Shown: positions 1 through 8,313, counted from the stretch's first letter. The stretch: DNA of 64,000 bases from Pseudomonas sp. Irchel 3H7 (GCF_900187605.1 NZ_FYEA01000007.1:248001-312000); one strand, 5' to 3'. The notes: generated from the sequence alone by a model not told the origin. Program-made: numbers and translations.

Positions 1-1
1 T

Positions 2-538
2 CGCTTGGTCGCCACCAACGTCGGTGACGCGGTGCATGCGTTGCGTGAAGGTGGTTGCGATCTGATGCTGGCGTTCTACGACCCGGACGCGGCGATGCAG
101 ATGGACCCGGAGATCTTCCCTTCATTGCATTTGGGCCAGACGGAAATGCTCCCTGTGTGTGCGGCGGATGCCGAGGGCAAGCCCCTGTTCGATCTCGAAG
201 GTGATGCGAGCGTGCCGTTGCTGGCTTACAGCGCCGGGGCGTTTCTCGGGCGATCGGTGAATGGCTTGCTGCGTCAGCGTCAACTGCGCTTCACCACTAT
301 TTACGAAACCGCGATGGCTGACAGTCTGAAGAGCATGGCGTTGGAAGGTCTCGGGATTGCCTGGGTTCCGCAACTGAGCGTGCGTGCTGAGCTGGCTCGC
401 GGCGAACTGGTGGTCTGTGGCGGCCCGCAGTGGCACGTGCCGCTGGAGATTCGCCTGTATCGCTGCGCCTTGGTGCGCAAAGCCAACGTCCGTCTGCTGT
501 GGCGCAAGCTCGAGGGTGGCGCTGCACAAGCTTCCTGA
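2..538 (+). CDS. LysR-family transcriptional regulator, C-terminal part (partial at window start)
   Basis: The reading frame is open from the window edge, so only the effector-binding half (about 178 residues) is visible; the N-terminal winged-helix domain lies outside. The visible part has the alternating strand and helix pattern of a LysR substrate-binding domain, including the segment MALEGLGIAWVPQLSV, which matches the family's conserved 'G.Gia.lP' element. It lies upstream of purE on the same strand and is followed by a REPIN and then the purE leader. The type resembles HypT/YjiE-like LysR proteins, but the ligand and target genes cannot be read from this fragment. Confidence 0.8.
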   Translation, partial: RLVATNVGDAVHALREGGCDLMLAFYDPDAAMQMDPEIFPSLHLGQTEMLPVCAADAEGKPLFDLEGDASVPLLAYSAGAFLGRSVNGLLRQRQLRFTTIYETAMADSLKSMALEGLGIAWVPQLSVRAELARGELVVCGGPQWHVPLEIRLYRCALVRKANVRLLWRKLEGGAAQAS

Positions 539-554
539 GCCTACGCGGACCCCT

Positions 555-643
555 TGTAGGAGTGAGCCTGCTCGCGATAGCGTCTGCACATTCAACGATG
601 ATGTGACTGATACACCGCCATCGCGAGCAGGCTCACTCCTACA
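555..643. repeat. REPIN (inverted REP pair, family GTAGGAGTGAGCCTGCTCGCGA)
   Basis: Two REP half-sites face each other, TGTAGGAGTGAGCCTGCTCG (from 555) and its inverse ending at 643, separated by about 40 bases. The same family recurs at 21702-21791. It lies directly after the LysR stop codon. REPINs are mobile only through a RAYT transposase acting in trans, and none is encoded in this window. Confidence 0.9.
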
Positions 644-726
644 GGGGATTTGCGGTGTTCTGTCGCTGACCTTCAAGTCAATAAAACCGGGCATTTGCGG
701 CAGATGACAGATGGTCGCGCAGGGGG

Positions 727-830
727 CTGTTTATTGCTTTCTTTGCGGTATACTGCGCGGCCTTCGGCCGGCACGTCCGGCCATTTTTCGTACAATCAAG
801 CCACGCAACCTGCGTGGCTTGTTGTTTTAT
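727..830 (+). promoter_or_regulatory. purE promoter and leader with tandem hairpins
   Basis: A -10-like TATACT lies at 749-754 with only a weak -35 upstream. Just downstream, GGCC (759-762) can pair with GGCC (766-769). The overlapping GGCCGG (766-771) can instead pair with CCGGCC (777-782), followed by ATTTTT (783-788), so the two stems are mutually exclusive. A second hairpin pairs CAAGCCACGC (797-806) with GCGTGGCTTG (812-821) and runs into TTGTTTT. purE starts at 870. Either these are terminators for the upstream LysR transcript, or they form an attenuator for purEK. The sequence alone does not decide. Confidence 0.45.
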
Positions 831-869
831 GACGCGCCTGCGGGCGCTCCAGAGAGAAGAGGCGCGACG

Positions 870-1361
870 ATGAGTGCACTGGTTGGCGTGATCATGGGCT
901 CCAAGTCCGATTGGTCCACCCTTAGCCACACCGCCGATATGCTGGAAAAGCTCGGCATCCCGTACGAGGTCAAAGTGGTCTCTGCCCACCGCACCCCGGA
1001 TCTGCTGTTCCAGTACGCCGAAGAGGCTGAAAGCCGCGGCATCGAGGTGATTATCGCCGGTGCCGGTGGCGCAGCCCACTTGCCAGGCATGTGTGCGGCC
1101 AAGACCCACCTGCCGGTGCTGGGGGTGCCAGTGCAGTCGGCCATGCTCTCGGGCGTCGACTCGCTGCTGTCGATCGTGCAGATGCCAGCGGGCATTCCGG
1201 TCGCCACCCTGGCTATCGGCAAGGCCGGCGCGATCAACGCAGCCCTGCTCTCGGCGAGCATCCTCGGCGCCAAGCATCCGCAGTTCCACGCGGTACTGAA
1301 AACCTTCCGTGCCGAGCAGACAGACAGCGTCCTGGACAATCCAGACCCACGTATTGCCTGA
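870..1361 (+). CDS. purE: N5-carboxyaminoimidazole ribonucleotide mutase PurE
   Basis: This 163-residue protein is the class I PurE that converts N5-CAIR to CAIR in de novo purine synthesis. The N-terminal [10 protein letters not shown] loop and the SAHRTPD motif (active-site His) are both present, followed by the [11 protein letters not shown] loop and a conserved C-terminal half. Length matches bacterial PurE. The ATG at 870 follows a purine-rich AGAGAAGAGG stretch; the frame is open further upstream but has no homologous sequence there. purK follows after 10 bases, so the two are certainly one operon and form the two-step bacterial AIR-to-CAIR route. Confidence 0.97.
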   Translation: MSALVGVIMGSKSDWSTLSHTADMLEKLGIPYEVKVVSAHRTPDLLFQYAEEAESRGIEVIIAGAGGAAHLPGMCAAKTHLPVLGVPVQSAMLSGVDSLLSIVQMPAGIPVATLAIGKAGAINAALLSASILGAKHPQFHAVLKTFRAEQTDSVLDNPDPRIA

Positions 1362-1371
1362 GGTTGTTGAG

Positions 1372-2454
1372 ATGAAGATCGGTGTAATCGGTGGCGGCCA
1401 GTTGGGTCGCATGTTGGCCTTGGCGGGCACTCCGCTGGGCATGAACTTCGCTTTCCTCGACCCTGCGCCGGACGCTTGTGCGGCCGCTTTGGGCGAACAC
1501 CTGCGGGCCGATTACGGCGATCAGGATCATCTGCGCCAACTGGCCGATGAAGTCGATCTGGTGACCTTCGAGTTCGAAAGTGTCCCGGCCGAAACCGTGG
1601 CATTCCTCTCGCAATTCGTCCCGGTCTACCCGAGCGCCGAAGCCCTGCGCATCGCTCGCGATCGCTGGTTCGAAAAGAGCATGTTCAAGGACCTGGGCAT
1701 CCCGACTCCGGCCTTCGCTGACATTCAGTCGCAAGCCGATCTGGACGCTGCGGTGGCTTCGATCGGCCTGCCGGCCGTACTGAAAACCCGCACCCTGGGT
1801 TACGACGGCAAGGGCCAGAAAGTCCTGCGCAAACCGGAAGACGTGGTCGGCACCTTTGCCGAGCTGGGCAGCGTGTCCTGCCTGCTGGAAGGCTTCGTGC
1901 CGTTCACCGGTGAAGTCTCGCTGATCGCCGTACGTGCTCGCGATGGTGAAACCAAGTTCTATCCGCTGGTGCACAACACCCACGACAGCGGCATCCTCAA
2001 GTTGTCGGTTGCCAGTACCGATCACCCGTTACAGGCGCTGGCCGAAGACTACTCGAGCCGTGTGCTCAAGCAACTCGACTACGTCGGCGTCATGGCGTTC
2101 GAGTTCTTTGAAGTCGACGGTGGCCTGAAAGCCAACGAAATCGCCCCGCGCGTGCACAACTCCGGGCACTGGACCACCGAAGGCGCCGAGTGCAGCCAGT
2201 TCGAAAACCACCTGCGCGCCGTTGCCGGCCTGCCGCTGGGTTCGACCGCCAAAGTCGGCGAGAGCGCGATGCTCAACTTCATCGGTGTGGTTCCGCCGGT
2301 TGAGAAAGTCATCGCCATCGAAGACTGCCATCTGCATCACTACGGCAAGGCCTTCAAGGCCGGGCGCAAGGTCGGCCACGCCAACCTGCGCTGCGCCGAC
2401 ATGGCCACGCTACAGGCGCAGATCGTCAAGGTTGAAGCGCTGATCGCCGAGTAA
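1372..2454 (+). CDS. purK: 5-(carboxyamino)imidazole ribonucleotide synthase PurK
   Basis: This 360-residue ATP-grasp enzyme carboxylates AIR with bicarbonate and ATP to give N5-CAIR, the substrate of PurE encoded just upstream. The sequence begins with the nucleotide-fold motif GVIGGGQLGRML. It continues with the ATP-grasp core LKTRTLGYDGKGQ and the phosphate/metal-binding region NEIAPRVHNSGHWT near residue 255-270. The start at 1372 gives the standard family length and lies 10 bases after the purE stop. Confidence 0.97.
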   Translation: MKIGVIGGGQLGRMLALAGTPLGMNFAFLDPAPDACAAALGEHLRADYGDQDHLRQLADEVDLVTFEFESVPAETVAFLSQFVPVYPSAEALRIARDRWFEKSMFKDLGIPTPAFADIQSQADLDAAVASIGLPAVLKTRTLGYDGKGQKVLRKPEDVVGTFAELGSVSCLLEGFVPFTGEVSLIAVRARDGETKFYPLVHNTHDSGILKLSVASTDHPLQALAEDYSSRVLKQLDYVGVMAFEFFEVDGGLKANEIAPRVHNSGHWTTEGAECSQFENHLRAVAGLPLGSTAKVGESAMLNFIGVVPPVEKVIAIEDCHLHHYGKAFKAGRKVGHANLRCADMATLQAQIVKVEALIAE

Positions 2455-2564
2455 CGACAGTTTCATGTGGCAGCGGCGGAACCATTCAGGGGCCGCTGTT
2501 CTCTCATGGCAGGATGCCAAAGTCTGACTAGGCTTCGCATATCTATCTTTGAGAGGGAATTGCC

Positions 2565-2810
2565 ATGGGAATTATCGGAACCATCTTTATCGGCTTGATC
2601 GTCGGCCTGCTGGCGCGGTTCCTGAAACCGGGCGATGACAGCATGGGCTGGATCATGACCATCTTGCTCGGTATCGGCGGTTCGCTGGCAGCCACTTACG
2701 GCGGCCAGGCACTGGGCATCTATCACGCGGGCGAGGGCGCAGGTTTCATTGGTGCACTGGTCGGCGCAATCGTGTTGCTGGTGATCTACGGCCTGATCAA
2801 AAAGAACTGA
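2565..2810 (+). CDS. GlsB/YeaQ/YmgE-family small membrane protein
   Basis: This 81-residue protein is almost entirely hydrophobic, with three predicted membrane segments (about 3-20, 28-50 and 57-78). It carries the Gly-rich pattern of the transglycosylase-associated/YeaQ family (LLARFLKPG, GWIMTILLGIGGS, GFIGALVGAIV). Family members are stress-induced inner-membrane proteins of uncertain biochemical role. A good Shine-Dalgarno (GAGAGGGAA) precedes the ATG at 2565. It is probably monocistronic, ending before the hairpin at 2824-2854. Confidence 0.88.
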   Translation: MGIIGTIFIGLIVGLLARFLKPGDDSMGWIMTILLGIGGSLAATYGGQALGIYHAGEGAGFIGALVGAIVLLVIYGLIKKN

Positions 2811-2823
2811 TCCAAGGCGACAA

Positions 2824-2854
2824 AGCCCTCTCGGCCAAAGTGGCCGGGAGGGCT
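2824..2854 (+). terminator. Stem-loop after the YeaQ-like gene
   Basis: AGCCCTCTCGGCCA pairs with TGGCCGGGAGGGCT around an AAG loop, with one G-T wobble. There is no clear T-run after it, so termination efficiency is uncertain. It lies 14 bases after the stop at 2810. Confidence 0.55.
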
Positions 2855-2903
2855 AGAATGCTCGGCGATTCACTGTTCCTTCCTTTCTATACCGAGCACT
2901 TTC

Positions 2904-3440
2904 ATGCGCCGTCTTCTGTTGACTCTCCTCTTCCTGGGCAGCGGTTTGGCCCACGCCGGCGAACTGCCGGAAACCGACTGGCTCGAACTGATGCCCAAGT
3001 CGGACCAAAAGGCCCTCGAGGCCATGCCTGAAATCGACCACAACTCCCCGGAAGCCACCGGCACCTTCACCGAGAAGGGCGGGATGAAGCAGGCCAAAGG
3101 TCTGCCGGCGGTGATGTATTCGACCAAAACCGTGGCGTCGATGAACGACAAGCACATTCGCATCGGTGGTTATCCGGTGCCGCTGGAGTCCGACGCCAAG
3201 GGTCGCAGCACGCTGTTCTTCCTCGTGCCGTATCCGGGCGCTTGCATCCACGTGCCGCCACCGCCACCGAATCAACTGGTGCTGGTGCGTTATCCGAAAG
3301 GTTTGAAGCTGGACGATATCTACACGCCGTTGTGGGTGACCGGCACGCTGAAGGTTGAAAAGGTCAGCAATGACCTGGCTGACGCAGCGTATGCGTTGGA
3401 AGCGGACAAAGTGCGGGTGGTGCAGGAGTCTGATCTCTGA
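2904..3440 (+). CDS. DUF3299 domain periplasmic protein
   Basis: This 178-residue protein has a clear Sec signal peptide (MRRLLLTLLFLGSGLAHAG). The mature part matches the DUF3299 pattern: a helical N-terminal part (DWLELMPKSDQKALEAM), a beta-rich IRIGGYPVPLE segment, and the FLVPYPGACIHVPPPPPNQ signature around residues 108-125. That Cys-His-Pro-rich loop suggests metal binding, but no function is established. The ATG at 2904 places the signal peptide correctly. Confidence 0.85.
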   Translation: MRRLLLTLLFLGSGLAHAGELPETDWLELMPKSDQKALEAMPEIDHNSPEATGTFTEKGGMKQAKGLPAVMYSTKTVASMNDKHIRIGGYPVPLESDAKGRSTLFFLVPYPGACIHVPPPPPNQLVLVRYPKGLKLDDIYTPLWVTGTLKVEKVSNDLADAAYALEADKVRVVQESDL

Positions 3441-3442
3441 AG

Positions 3443-3520
3443 CAAAAGATCGCAGCCTGCGGCAGCTCCTCCAGGGATATGCATTCCAATGTAGGAGCTG
3501 CCGCAGGCTGCGATCTTTTG
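3443..3520. repeat. REPIN (family GTAGGAGCTGCCGCAGGCTGCGATCTTTT)
   Basis: The left arm, AAAAGATCGCAGCCTGCGGC onward, and the inverted right arm ending ATCTTTTG are separated by about 26 bases. It sits between two convergent genes (DUF3299 protein and mutarotase). Other copies of this family are at 16453-16529 and 17538-17612. It may also act as a bidirectional terminator. Confidence 0.9.
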
Positions 3521-3523
3521 ATC

Positions 3524-4423
3524 TTAAAGCGGTTTGCTGGCGACACTGACGCCCATGGTATGGCTCGCACCCGGTGCCAGATCCACAACGTCATCCATCA
3601 CATTAGCCGTCTCGATGCACAGCATGCGCTGCCAGCCATCGTTATCCATGTCAGCAAGCGCCGCAGCGCGATCGATCCACGGGTTCCAGATCACTGCTGT
3701 GCGCGAGCCGGTGGCGGTCAGCACAATGCGCCGCTCCCAGGTCGGGTCGACGATGCTCAGCTGTGGCGGCGCATTGAGATAGATACGGTCGGTCTCACCG
3801 GCAAACTGCAGGTCACCTTGCTGGCTGTTGGTTTTCCAGTCATCCAGCGTCTCGATGTAATTCAAGCCATCGACACCGTCGACATGCACATTGCGCACGT
3901 CACTCACTGCGAAATACGTGTGCAGCGCCTGACTCAGGCTGACGGTGTCACTGCCACGGTTATGGCTGGTCAGGCTGAAGCTCAATTGGTCGGACAAATG
4001 CAGGGTCAGGCTCAGATCAACCTGATGCGGCCAGCCCGGCAGGCCACCTTCGGGGTAAGGCAGCTTGAATTCGACCTTGACGCCGTCAGCCTCTGATTCG
4101 ATGCCGCCCAGCTCCCAATCCATCGCCCGCACCAGACCGTGCGCGGGTGCCGGTTGCTCACCGGTGTACATGGCCTGCACGCTCTGCGGGTTGCGTTCGA
4201 ACTTGCCGAACCACGGCCAGCACACCGGCACGCCGGCGCGAATGCTTTTACCTGTCTTGAACTCGGCCTTGTCGTTGAGCCAGATGATCGGCGGCTGGCC
4301 ATCGATCTGATAACTGAGGATGTGCGCGCCTTGCTGGGTCACCAGCACTTCGGCCTGACCGTGGCGGATGCGCCAGCAGTTCAGTTCATCCAGTTTCACC
4401 GCTTCAACGTTGGGCGTGTTCAT
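3524..4423 (-). CDS. D-hexose-6-phosphate mutarotase (YeaD-like aldose 1-epimerase family)
   Basis: The 299-residue protein has the aldose-1-epimerase/YeaD fold signatures: LVTQQGAHILSYQ near residue 27-39, the sugar-phosphate-binding VPVCWPWFGK near 65-74, PAHGLVRAMDWEL near 93-105 with the catalytic-region His, and ALHTYFAVSDV near 167-177 with the second His. The expected reaction is interconversion of alpha and beta anomers of hexose 6-phosphates in the cytoplasm. Its neighbour on the same strand is the thioesterase gene upstream; a shared transcript is possible but the pathways are unrelated. Confidence 0.9.
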   Translation of the reverse strand: MNTPNVEAVKLDELNCWRIRHGQAEVLVTQQGAHILSYQIDGQPPIIWLNDKAEFKTGKSIRAGVPVCWPWFGKFERNPQSVQAMYTGEQPAPAHGLVRAMDWELGGIESEADGVKVEFKLPYPEGGLPGWPHQVDLSLTLHLSDQLSFSLTSHNRGSDTVSLSQALHTYFAVSDVRNVHVDGVDGLNYIETLDDWKTNSQQGDLQFAGETDRIYLNAPPQLSIVDPTWERRIVLTATGSRTAVIWNPWIDRAAALADMDNDGWQRMLCIETANVMDDVVDLAPGASHTMGVSVASKPL

Positions 4424-4481
4424 GGGACAGCTCTCGATCAGACACTTGGGACGGTTATCGACCGCAAAACGGCCGCGAGGT

Positions 4482-4886
4482 TTAACGCGCGCGCGGTGGA
4501 ACCGAGCGGGTGCGACCGCTGCCGTCGATAGCGACGAAGACGAATACGGCTTCGGTGACTTTACGCCACTCGCTGGACAGCGGGTCGTCGCTCCACACTT
4601 CGACCATCATCTGGATCGAGCTGCGGCCGATCTCCAGGGTCTGGGTATAAAAGGACAATTGCGCACCCACTGCCACTGGCACGAGAAACGCCATGCGATC
4701 AATGGCTACGGTCGCTACACGACCACCTGCCACGCGGCTGGCCATTGCGGTGCCGGCCAAATCCATCTGCGCTACCAGCCAACCGCCGAAAATATCGCCA
4801 AAGCCGTTGGTTTCGCGTGGAAGTGCGGTGATTTGCAGGGCCAGGTCGCCTTGCGGGATCGGATCTTCTTGTTCGAGCTCTATCAT
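4482..4886 (-). CDS. Acyl-CoA thioesterase, YciA-like hotdog protein
   Basis: This 134-residue single-hotdog-domain protein has the core motif TNGFGDIFGGWLVAQMDLAGTAMASRVAGG (about residues 26-55), in which the Asn/Asp and the following Gly-Gly-Trp helix start mark the YciA/acyl-CoA thioester hydrolase family. A second strand set (VGAQLSFYTQTLEIGRSS) follows. It should hydrolyse acyl-CoA thioesters; chain-length preference cannot be read. The start at 4886 is the only one giving a full hotdog domain. Confidence 0.88.
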   Translation of the reverse strand: MIELEQEDPIPQGDLALQITALPRETNGFGDIFGGWLVAQMDLAGTAMASRVAGGRVATVAIDRMAFLVPVAVGAQLSFYTQTLEIGRSSIQMMVEVWSDDPLSSEWRKVTEAVFVFVAIDGSGRTRSVPPRAR

Positions 4887-5263
4887 GCCGTGGGGCCTCT
4901 GACCCGTGACTCTTCGTGGGTATTGCTGGTGGTAGCCGTCTTCAAGAAAAACGATTCAACACCGAACACACTGCGTTCGTCACGTTTTCCATCAGGCGCC
5001 TAAAGGGAAACTCTGCGAAAAAGGCTAAATCCCGAGCAAAGGACGGGCCAACAACGTTTTCGCACAGTAACCTCTTACAAATCCTGCGCAGGTGGCGAGT
5101 ATATCGGTCGGTAGACTCCGCGACGACCATCCGGTTCTGATTTTGACCGTCAATTACGCGCCTCTATGTGCTTTTTCGAACAATTTGCTATGGTGCCGAA
5201 CCTGCCCGAGCCACTGCCAGCGTTGTTGTGGCGGCAGATCCGACTATAAGAGAAGCCCTTGCC
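4887..5263. promoter_or_regulatory. Divergent intergenic region, thioesterase / MFS
   Basis: This 377-base gap contains no convincing gene. A plausible plus-strand promoter is TTGACC (5143-5148), a 16-base spacer and TATGTG (5165-5170), about 95 bases before the MFS start. An alternative -10 (TATGGT) lies nearer to it. No strong hairpin was seen. The minus-strand promoter for the thioesterase could not be pinned down. Confidence 0.4.
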
Positions 5264-6562
5264 ATGACCACAGCGCCTTCGAGCCTCGCGCAGCCCGAGC
5301 AACCCGCACGACCATTGACCCGCAATGACTACAAGACTCTGTCGCTGTCCGCTCTCGGCGGCGCGCTGGAATTCTACGACTTCATCATCTTCGTCTTCTT
5401 CGCCACCGTGGTCGGCAAGCTGTTCTTCCCGGCCGATATGCCCGAGTGGCTGCGCCTGATGCAGACCTTCGGCATCTTCGCCGCCGGCTACCTCGCGCGG
5501 CCGCTGGGCGGCATCGTCATGGCGCACTTCGGCGACCTGCTGGGGCGCAAGAAGATGTTCACCCTGAGCATTTTCATGATGGCCGTGCCGACCTTGATCA
5601 TGGGTCTACTGCCAACGTATGCGCAGATCGGCATGTGGGCGCCGATCCTGCTTCTATTGATGCGGGTGATTCAGGGCGCGGCGATTGGCGGTGAAGTGCC
5701 GGGCGCGTGGGTCTTCGTTTCCGAACACGTACCGCAAAAACACATGGGTTATGCCTGCGGCACGCTCACCAGCGGCCTGACCGCCGGCATTCTGCTCGGC
5801 TCGCTGGTCGCCACGGCGATCAACAGCATTTATACCCCTGCGGAAGTTTCCGATTACGCCTGGCGAATCCCCTTCCTGCTCGGCGGTGTGTTCGGCCTGT
5901 TCTCGGTCTACCTGCGCCGCTGGCTGCACGAGACCCCAGTGTTCGCCGAGCTGCAACTGCGCAAAGCCTTGGCTGAAGAAGTGCCGCTGCGCGCGGTGCT
6001 GCGTGACCATCGCGGCGCGATTGCAATCTCGATGCTGCTGACCTGGTTGCTCTCCGCTGGCATCGTCGTGGTCATTCTGATGACGCCGACCGTGCTGCAA
6101 ACGGTCTATCACTTCACGCCGACGGAGTCGCTGCAGTCGAACAGTCTGGCGATCGTGTTCCTGAGCATCGGCTGCATCATTTCCGGCGCACTGGCGGATC
6201 GCTTTGGCGCAGGCCGGGTGTTCGTATTTGGTTGCCTGGGTCTGCTGATCAGCTCCTGGACCTTCTATCACAGGCTCGCCGATCACCCGAACTGGCTGTT
6301 CCCGCTGTACGCGTTGACCGGTTTTCTGGTCGGCACCATTGGTGCGGTGCCGTACGTGATGGTCAAAGCGTTCCCGCCGGTGGTGCGCTTCAGCGGGTTG
6401 TCGTTCTCGTATAACGTGGCTTACGCGATCTTTGGTGGCCTGACGCCGATGGTGGTCAGCCTGCTGCTGAAAGAAAGCGCGATGGGGCCTGCCTACTATG
6501 TGGCGGTGCTGTGTGCGATGGGGATTCTGGTCGGGGCGTGGCTGTGGAAGAAGGGGCGCTGA
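5264..6562 (+). CDS. MFS transporter (metabolite:H+ symporter type)
   Basis: The protein of 432 residues has about 12 membrane segments and the MFS signature 'GDLLGRKKMF' in the loop after TM2, plus ALADRFGAGR in the second half. The N-terminal pattern ALGGALEFYDFIIFVFFATVVGKLFFP is that of the metabolite:H+ symporter subfamily (ShiA/ProP/KgtP relatives). Substrates of that group are organic acids, osmolytes or aromatic acids; which one applies here is not evident. I chose ATG 5264 over upstream in-frame starts because the residues before it are not hydrophobic or conserved and a purine-rich AAGAGAAG lies upstream. Confidence 0.9.
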   Translation: MTTAPSSLAQPEQPARPLTRNDYKTLSLSALGGALEFYDFIIFVFFATVVGKLFFPADMPEWLRLMQTFGIFAAGYLARPLGGIVMAHFGDLLGRKKMFTLSIFMMAVPTLIMGLLPTYAQIGMWAPILLLLMRVIQGAAIGGEVPGAWVFVSEHVPQKHMGYACGTLTSGLTAGILLGSLVATAINSIYTPAEVSDYAWRIPFLLGGVFGLFSVYLRRWLHETPVFAELQLRKALAEEVPLRAVLRDHRGAIAISMLLTWLLSAGIVVVILMTPTVLQTVYHFTPTESLQSNSLAIVFLSIGCIISGALADRFGAGRVFVFGCLGLLISSWTFYHRLADHPNWLFPLYALTGFLVGTIGAVPYVMVKAFPPVVRFSGLSFSYNVAYAIFGGLTPMVVSLLLKESAMGPAYYVAVLCAMGILVGAWLWKKGR

Positions 6563-6578
6563 TCCCAAGATTCTGCTT

Positions 6579-7070
6579 CTAGGGCTCTCGCCAGCGTGAG
6601 AGCCTTGATTCACATTCTCCTGTCGGGAGTCGAGCGCCATGCTCAAGCATGTGGGCCAAGGCGTTTGCGGCATCCGACTTTTCAATTACTTGATGCTCAA
6701 CCATCAGATCAAGTAACCAAAGAGCGCCGTGCACCTCCAGTCCATCTCGTTGTGCCTGGCGCCTTAACTTGCCATCTCCGGTCAGCAACGGACGTCCTGT
6801 TTCCTGTGCGAGCAGGTAACAAGACACGTCTGCCAGTGAGCTGTTGTTGTGTTCGACTTTCAGCTCAAAGAGTCTGATCACGCCAGATTCATCGAACGAT
6901 TCGACACTCAGCCCTCGATCAAGCAGTTCCTGGTGGGGAAAGTCTGCAAGTTCATGCATGACAAAGTCGGTGCAGCAAAGTGTGAATGGCAATCGAAACA
7001 TCTGCTCCAGTAATCCGGCGTTTCTGAAATCAATCCAGATATTCGTATCACTGATGAAGATCAAACTCAT
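6579..7070 (-). CDS. PIN-domain protein (putative toxin ribonuclease)
   Basis: The protein of 163 residues opens with the PIN motif FISDTNIWIDF (Asp8), followed by conserved acidic positions in FVMHELADF, SSLADVSCYLLA and LLTGDGKLRRQA. This is the four-acidic-residue arrangement of PIN nucleases. It overlaps the upstream HTH-ImmA gene by four bases (ATGA), so translation is coupled. In the PIN family such pairs are usually toxin-antitoxin modules in which the PIN protein cleaves RNA. The partner here is not a classical small antitoxin, so the assignment is inferred. The tail after about residue 125 is an extra helical segment. Confidence 0.75.
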   Translation of the reverse strand: MSLIFISDTNIWIDFRNAGLLEQMFRLPFTLCCTDFVMHELADFPHQELLDRGLSVESFDESGVIRLFELKVEHNNSSLADVSCYLLAQETGRPLLTGDGKLRRQAQRDGLEVHGALWLLDLMVEHQVIEKSDAANALAHMLEHGARLPTGECESRLSRWREP

Positions 7071-8125
7071 GCATTCTCCAGTGAACCCAGGAAATTGGGG
7101 TCCAGTGCGCTAACTGGTTTGCGCAGGAGTTCGGCAGCCCGAGACTTGGTGATCAGCCCTTCTGCCAACGCCCAGAATGCTAGCGACTCAAATCTTTGCG
7201 GCGGTTTGCAAGGTAGCGGCTCAGGTTCTGATTTGCGCCAGCCGTTGGCGCTGAATTGGATAGTGAGGGATTTATAGCCACTTTCGCTAAGAAGCTTCAG
7301 ATCTTTCAGGCGTCTCAACGCGGCATGCATTGAGATCCCGTATTGACGCTTTGCAATCAGCAATTCTCGTGGATGAACTCTGGAGCGAGGATGGCTGCCG
7401 AAGTCACCGGTGACACTTTTCGCCGGGTAGAGAAACGCGCCGGCGAATCGATGGCAGCAATTTTCCTTGTCCCTCTCCGGCATATCCTCGGGTAATGCCA
7501 TGACCCAGTGGCCGAGTTCATGCGCGGCAGTGAACCTGATTCGTTCGCCTGGGCGATCGGCATTCAGTGCAATCAACACGTGTTCGCCGTTACCGGTGGC
7601 AGCGCAAGCGCCGTCGAAGTCGTCCGGGCCGTTTAGCATGGCGACTTTTATGCTGTGCTCCTCCAGCTGTTCAGTCAGATTGGCTATAGGGTCGCTACCA
7701 ATTCCCCAGAACTGACGAAGTTGCTCTGCTGCGCGTTCGGCGTCCTCAAGGCAGGAAACGGGGATCATTTGTGCCGGAGTAGCTGGGGTATGTATGTCGG
7801 CAGGATCGAAACACTCCTCAAGCGCGATGTAACGCTCAAGGTGTTCCCGAATTTTCTCTTCCACCTGTGCCTGGCGATATTTCGGCATTCGGGCCAGTTT
7901 TCGAAACTCCAGAGGCGCCAGCGCAATTGCTTCCACGCGGAAGAAATACTCAGGGCTGACCTGAAGCGCTCTGGCCAGTTGCAGCAGACGAGTTGAGTTA
8001 GGGGTACTCAACCCTTTCTCATATTTGCTCAAGGCTTGCTTGGTTATGTCGCCAAGCTCCATCGCCAAAGCCTCAAGGCTGAGGCCTTTTTGCAGACGTG
8101 CGCGGCGAATTCGATCGTTTATCAT
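7067..8125 (-). CDS. XRE-family HTH and ImmA/IrrE-type metallopeptidase fusion protein
   Basis: This protein has 352 residues. Residues 5-60 form an XRE helix-turn-helix (RLQKGLSLEALAMEL, ALSKYEKGLSTPNS). Residues 125-260 form a COG2856 (ImmA/IrrE, M78-type) domain with the zinc motif HELGH at 202-206 and a downstream CCHRFAGAFLYP helix of the family. Related proteins regulate mobile elements or act as the regulatory partner in toxin-antitoxin pairs, where the peptidase-like domain senses stress or cleaves a repressor. Here it precedes and overlaps the PIN gene. A perfect inverted repeat over the presumed promoter (8139-8176) suggests autorepression. Confidence 0.85.
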   Translation of the reverse strand: MINDRIRRARLQKGLSLEALAMELGDITKQALSKYEKGLSTPNSTRLLQLARALQVSPEYFFRVEAIALAPLEFRKLARMPKYRQAQVEEKIREHLERYIALEECFDPADIHTPATPAQMIPVSCLEDAERAAEQLRQFWGIGSDPIANLTEQLEEHSIKVAMLNGPDDFDGACAATGNGEHVLIALNADRPGERIRFTAAHELGHWVMALPEDMPERDKENCCHRFAGAFLYPAKSVTGDFGSHPRSRVHPRELLIAKRQYGISMHAALRRLKDLKLLSESGYKSLTIQFSANGWRKSEPEPLPCKPPQRFESLAFWALAEGLITKSRAAELLRKPVSALDPNFLGSLENA

Positions 8126-8138
8126 GGGGCCCTCTCGT

Positions 8139-8176
8139 GGTTGACAAGACTATATTTAGAAGATGATTTGTCAACC
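8139..8176 (-). promoter_or_regulatory. Inverted-repeat operator over the HTH-ImmA/PIN promoter
   Basis: GGTTGACAA (8139-8147) and TTGTCAACC (8168-8176) form a perfect 9-base inverted repeat with a 20-base AT-rich centre (about 38 bases in all). Each arm contains a TTGACA -35-like hexamer, and the centre holds TATAGT/TATATT -10-like sequences. It ends 14 bases upstream of the HTH-ImmA start. This is the expected layout for autoregulation by the XRE domain; binding is inferred. Confidence 0.65.
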
Positions 8177-8217
8177 TGCAAAGCGTTTCCTTTTTTAAAG
8201 GTGATGCCCATGCTGGC

Positions 8218-8235
8218 CTTTCATCCAATTGTCAT
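8218..8235 (+). promoter_or_regulatory. Pho box upstream of pstS
   Basis: CTTTCAT-CCAA-TTGTCAT matches the PhoB site consensus (two CTGTCAT direct repeats, 4-base spacer) at 12 of 14 repeat positions. A -10-like CATAGAG begins about 8 bases downstream. It lies 78 bases before the pstS start. Confidence 0.8.
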
Positions 8236-8313
8236 ATTTCAGCCATAGAGTGTTCACACGGCCTGCTGATACTTGGCCCCGACTTAACACACCCTATCTG
8301 CTAGGAGTAAGGC

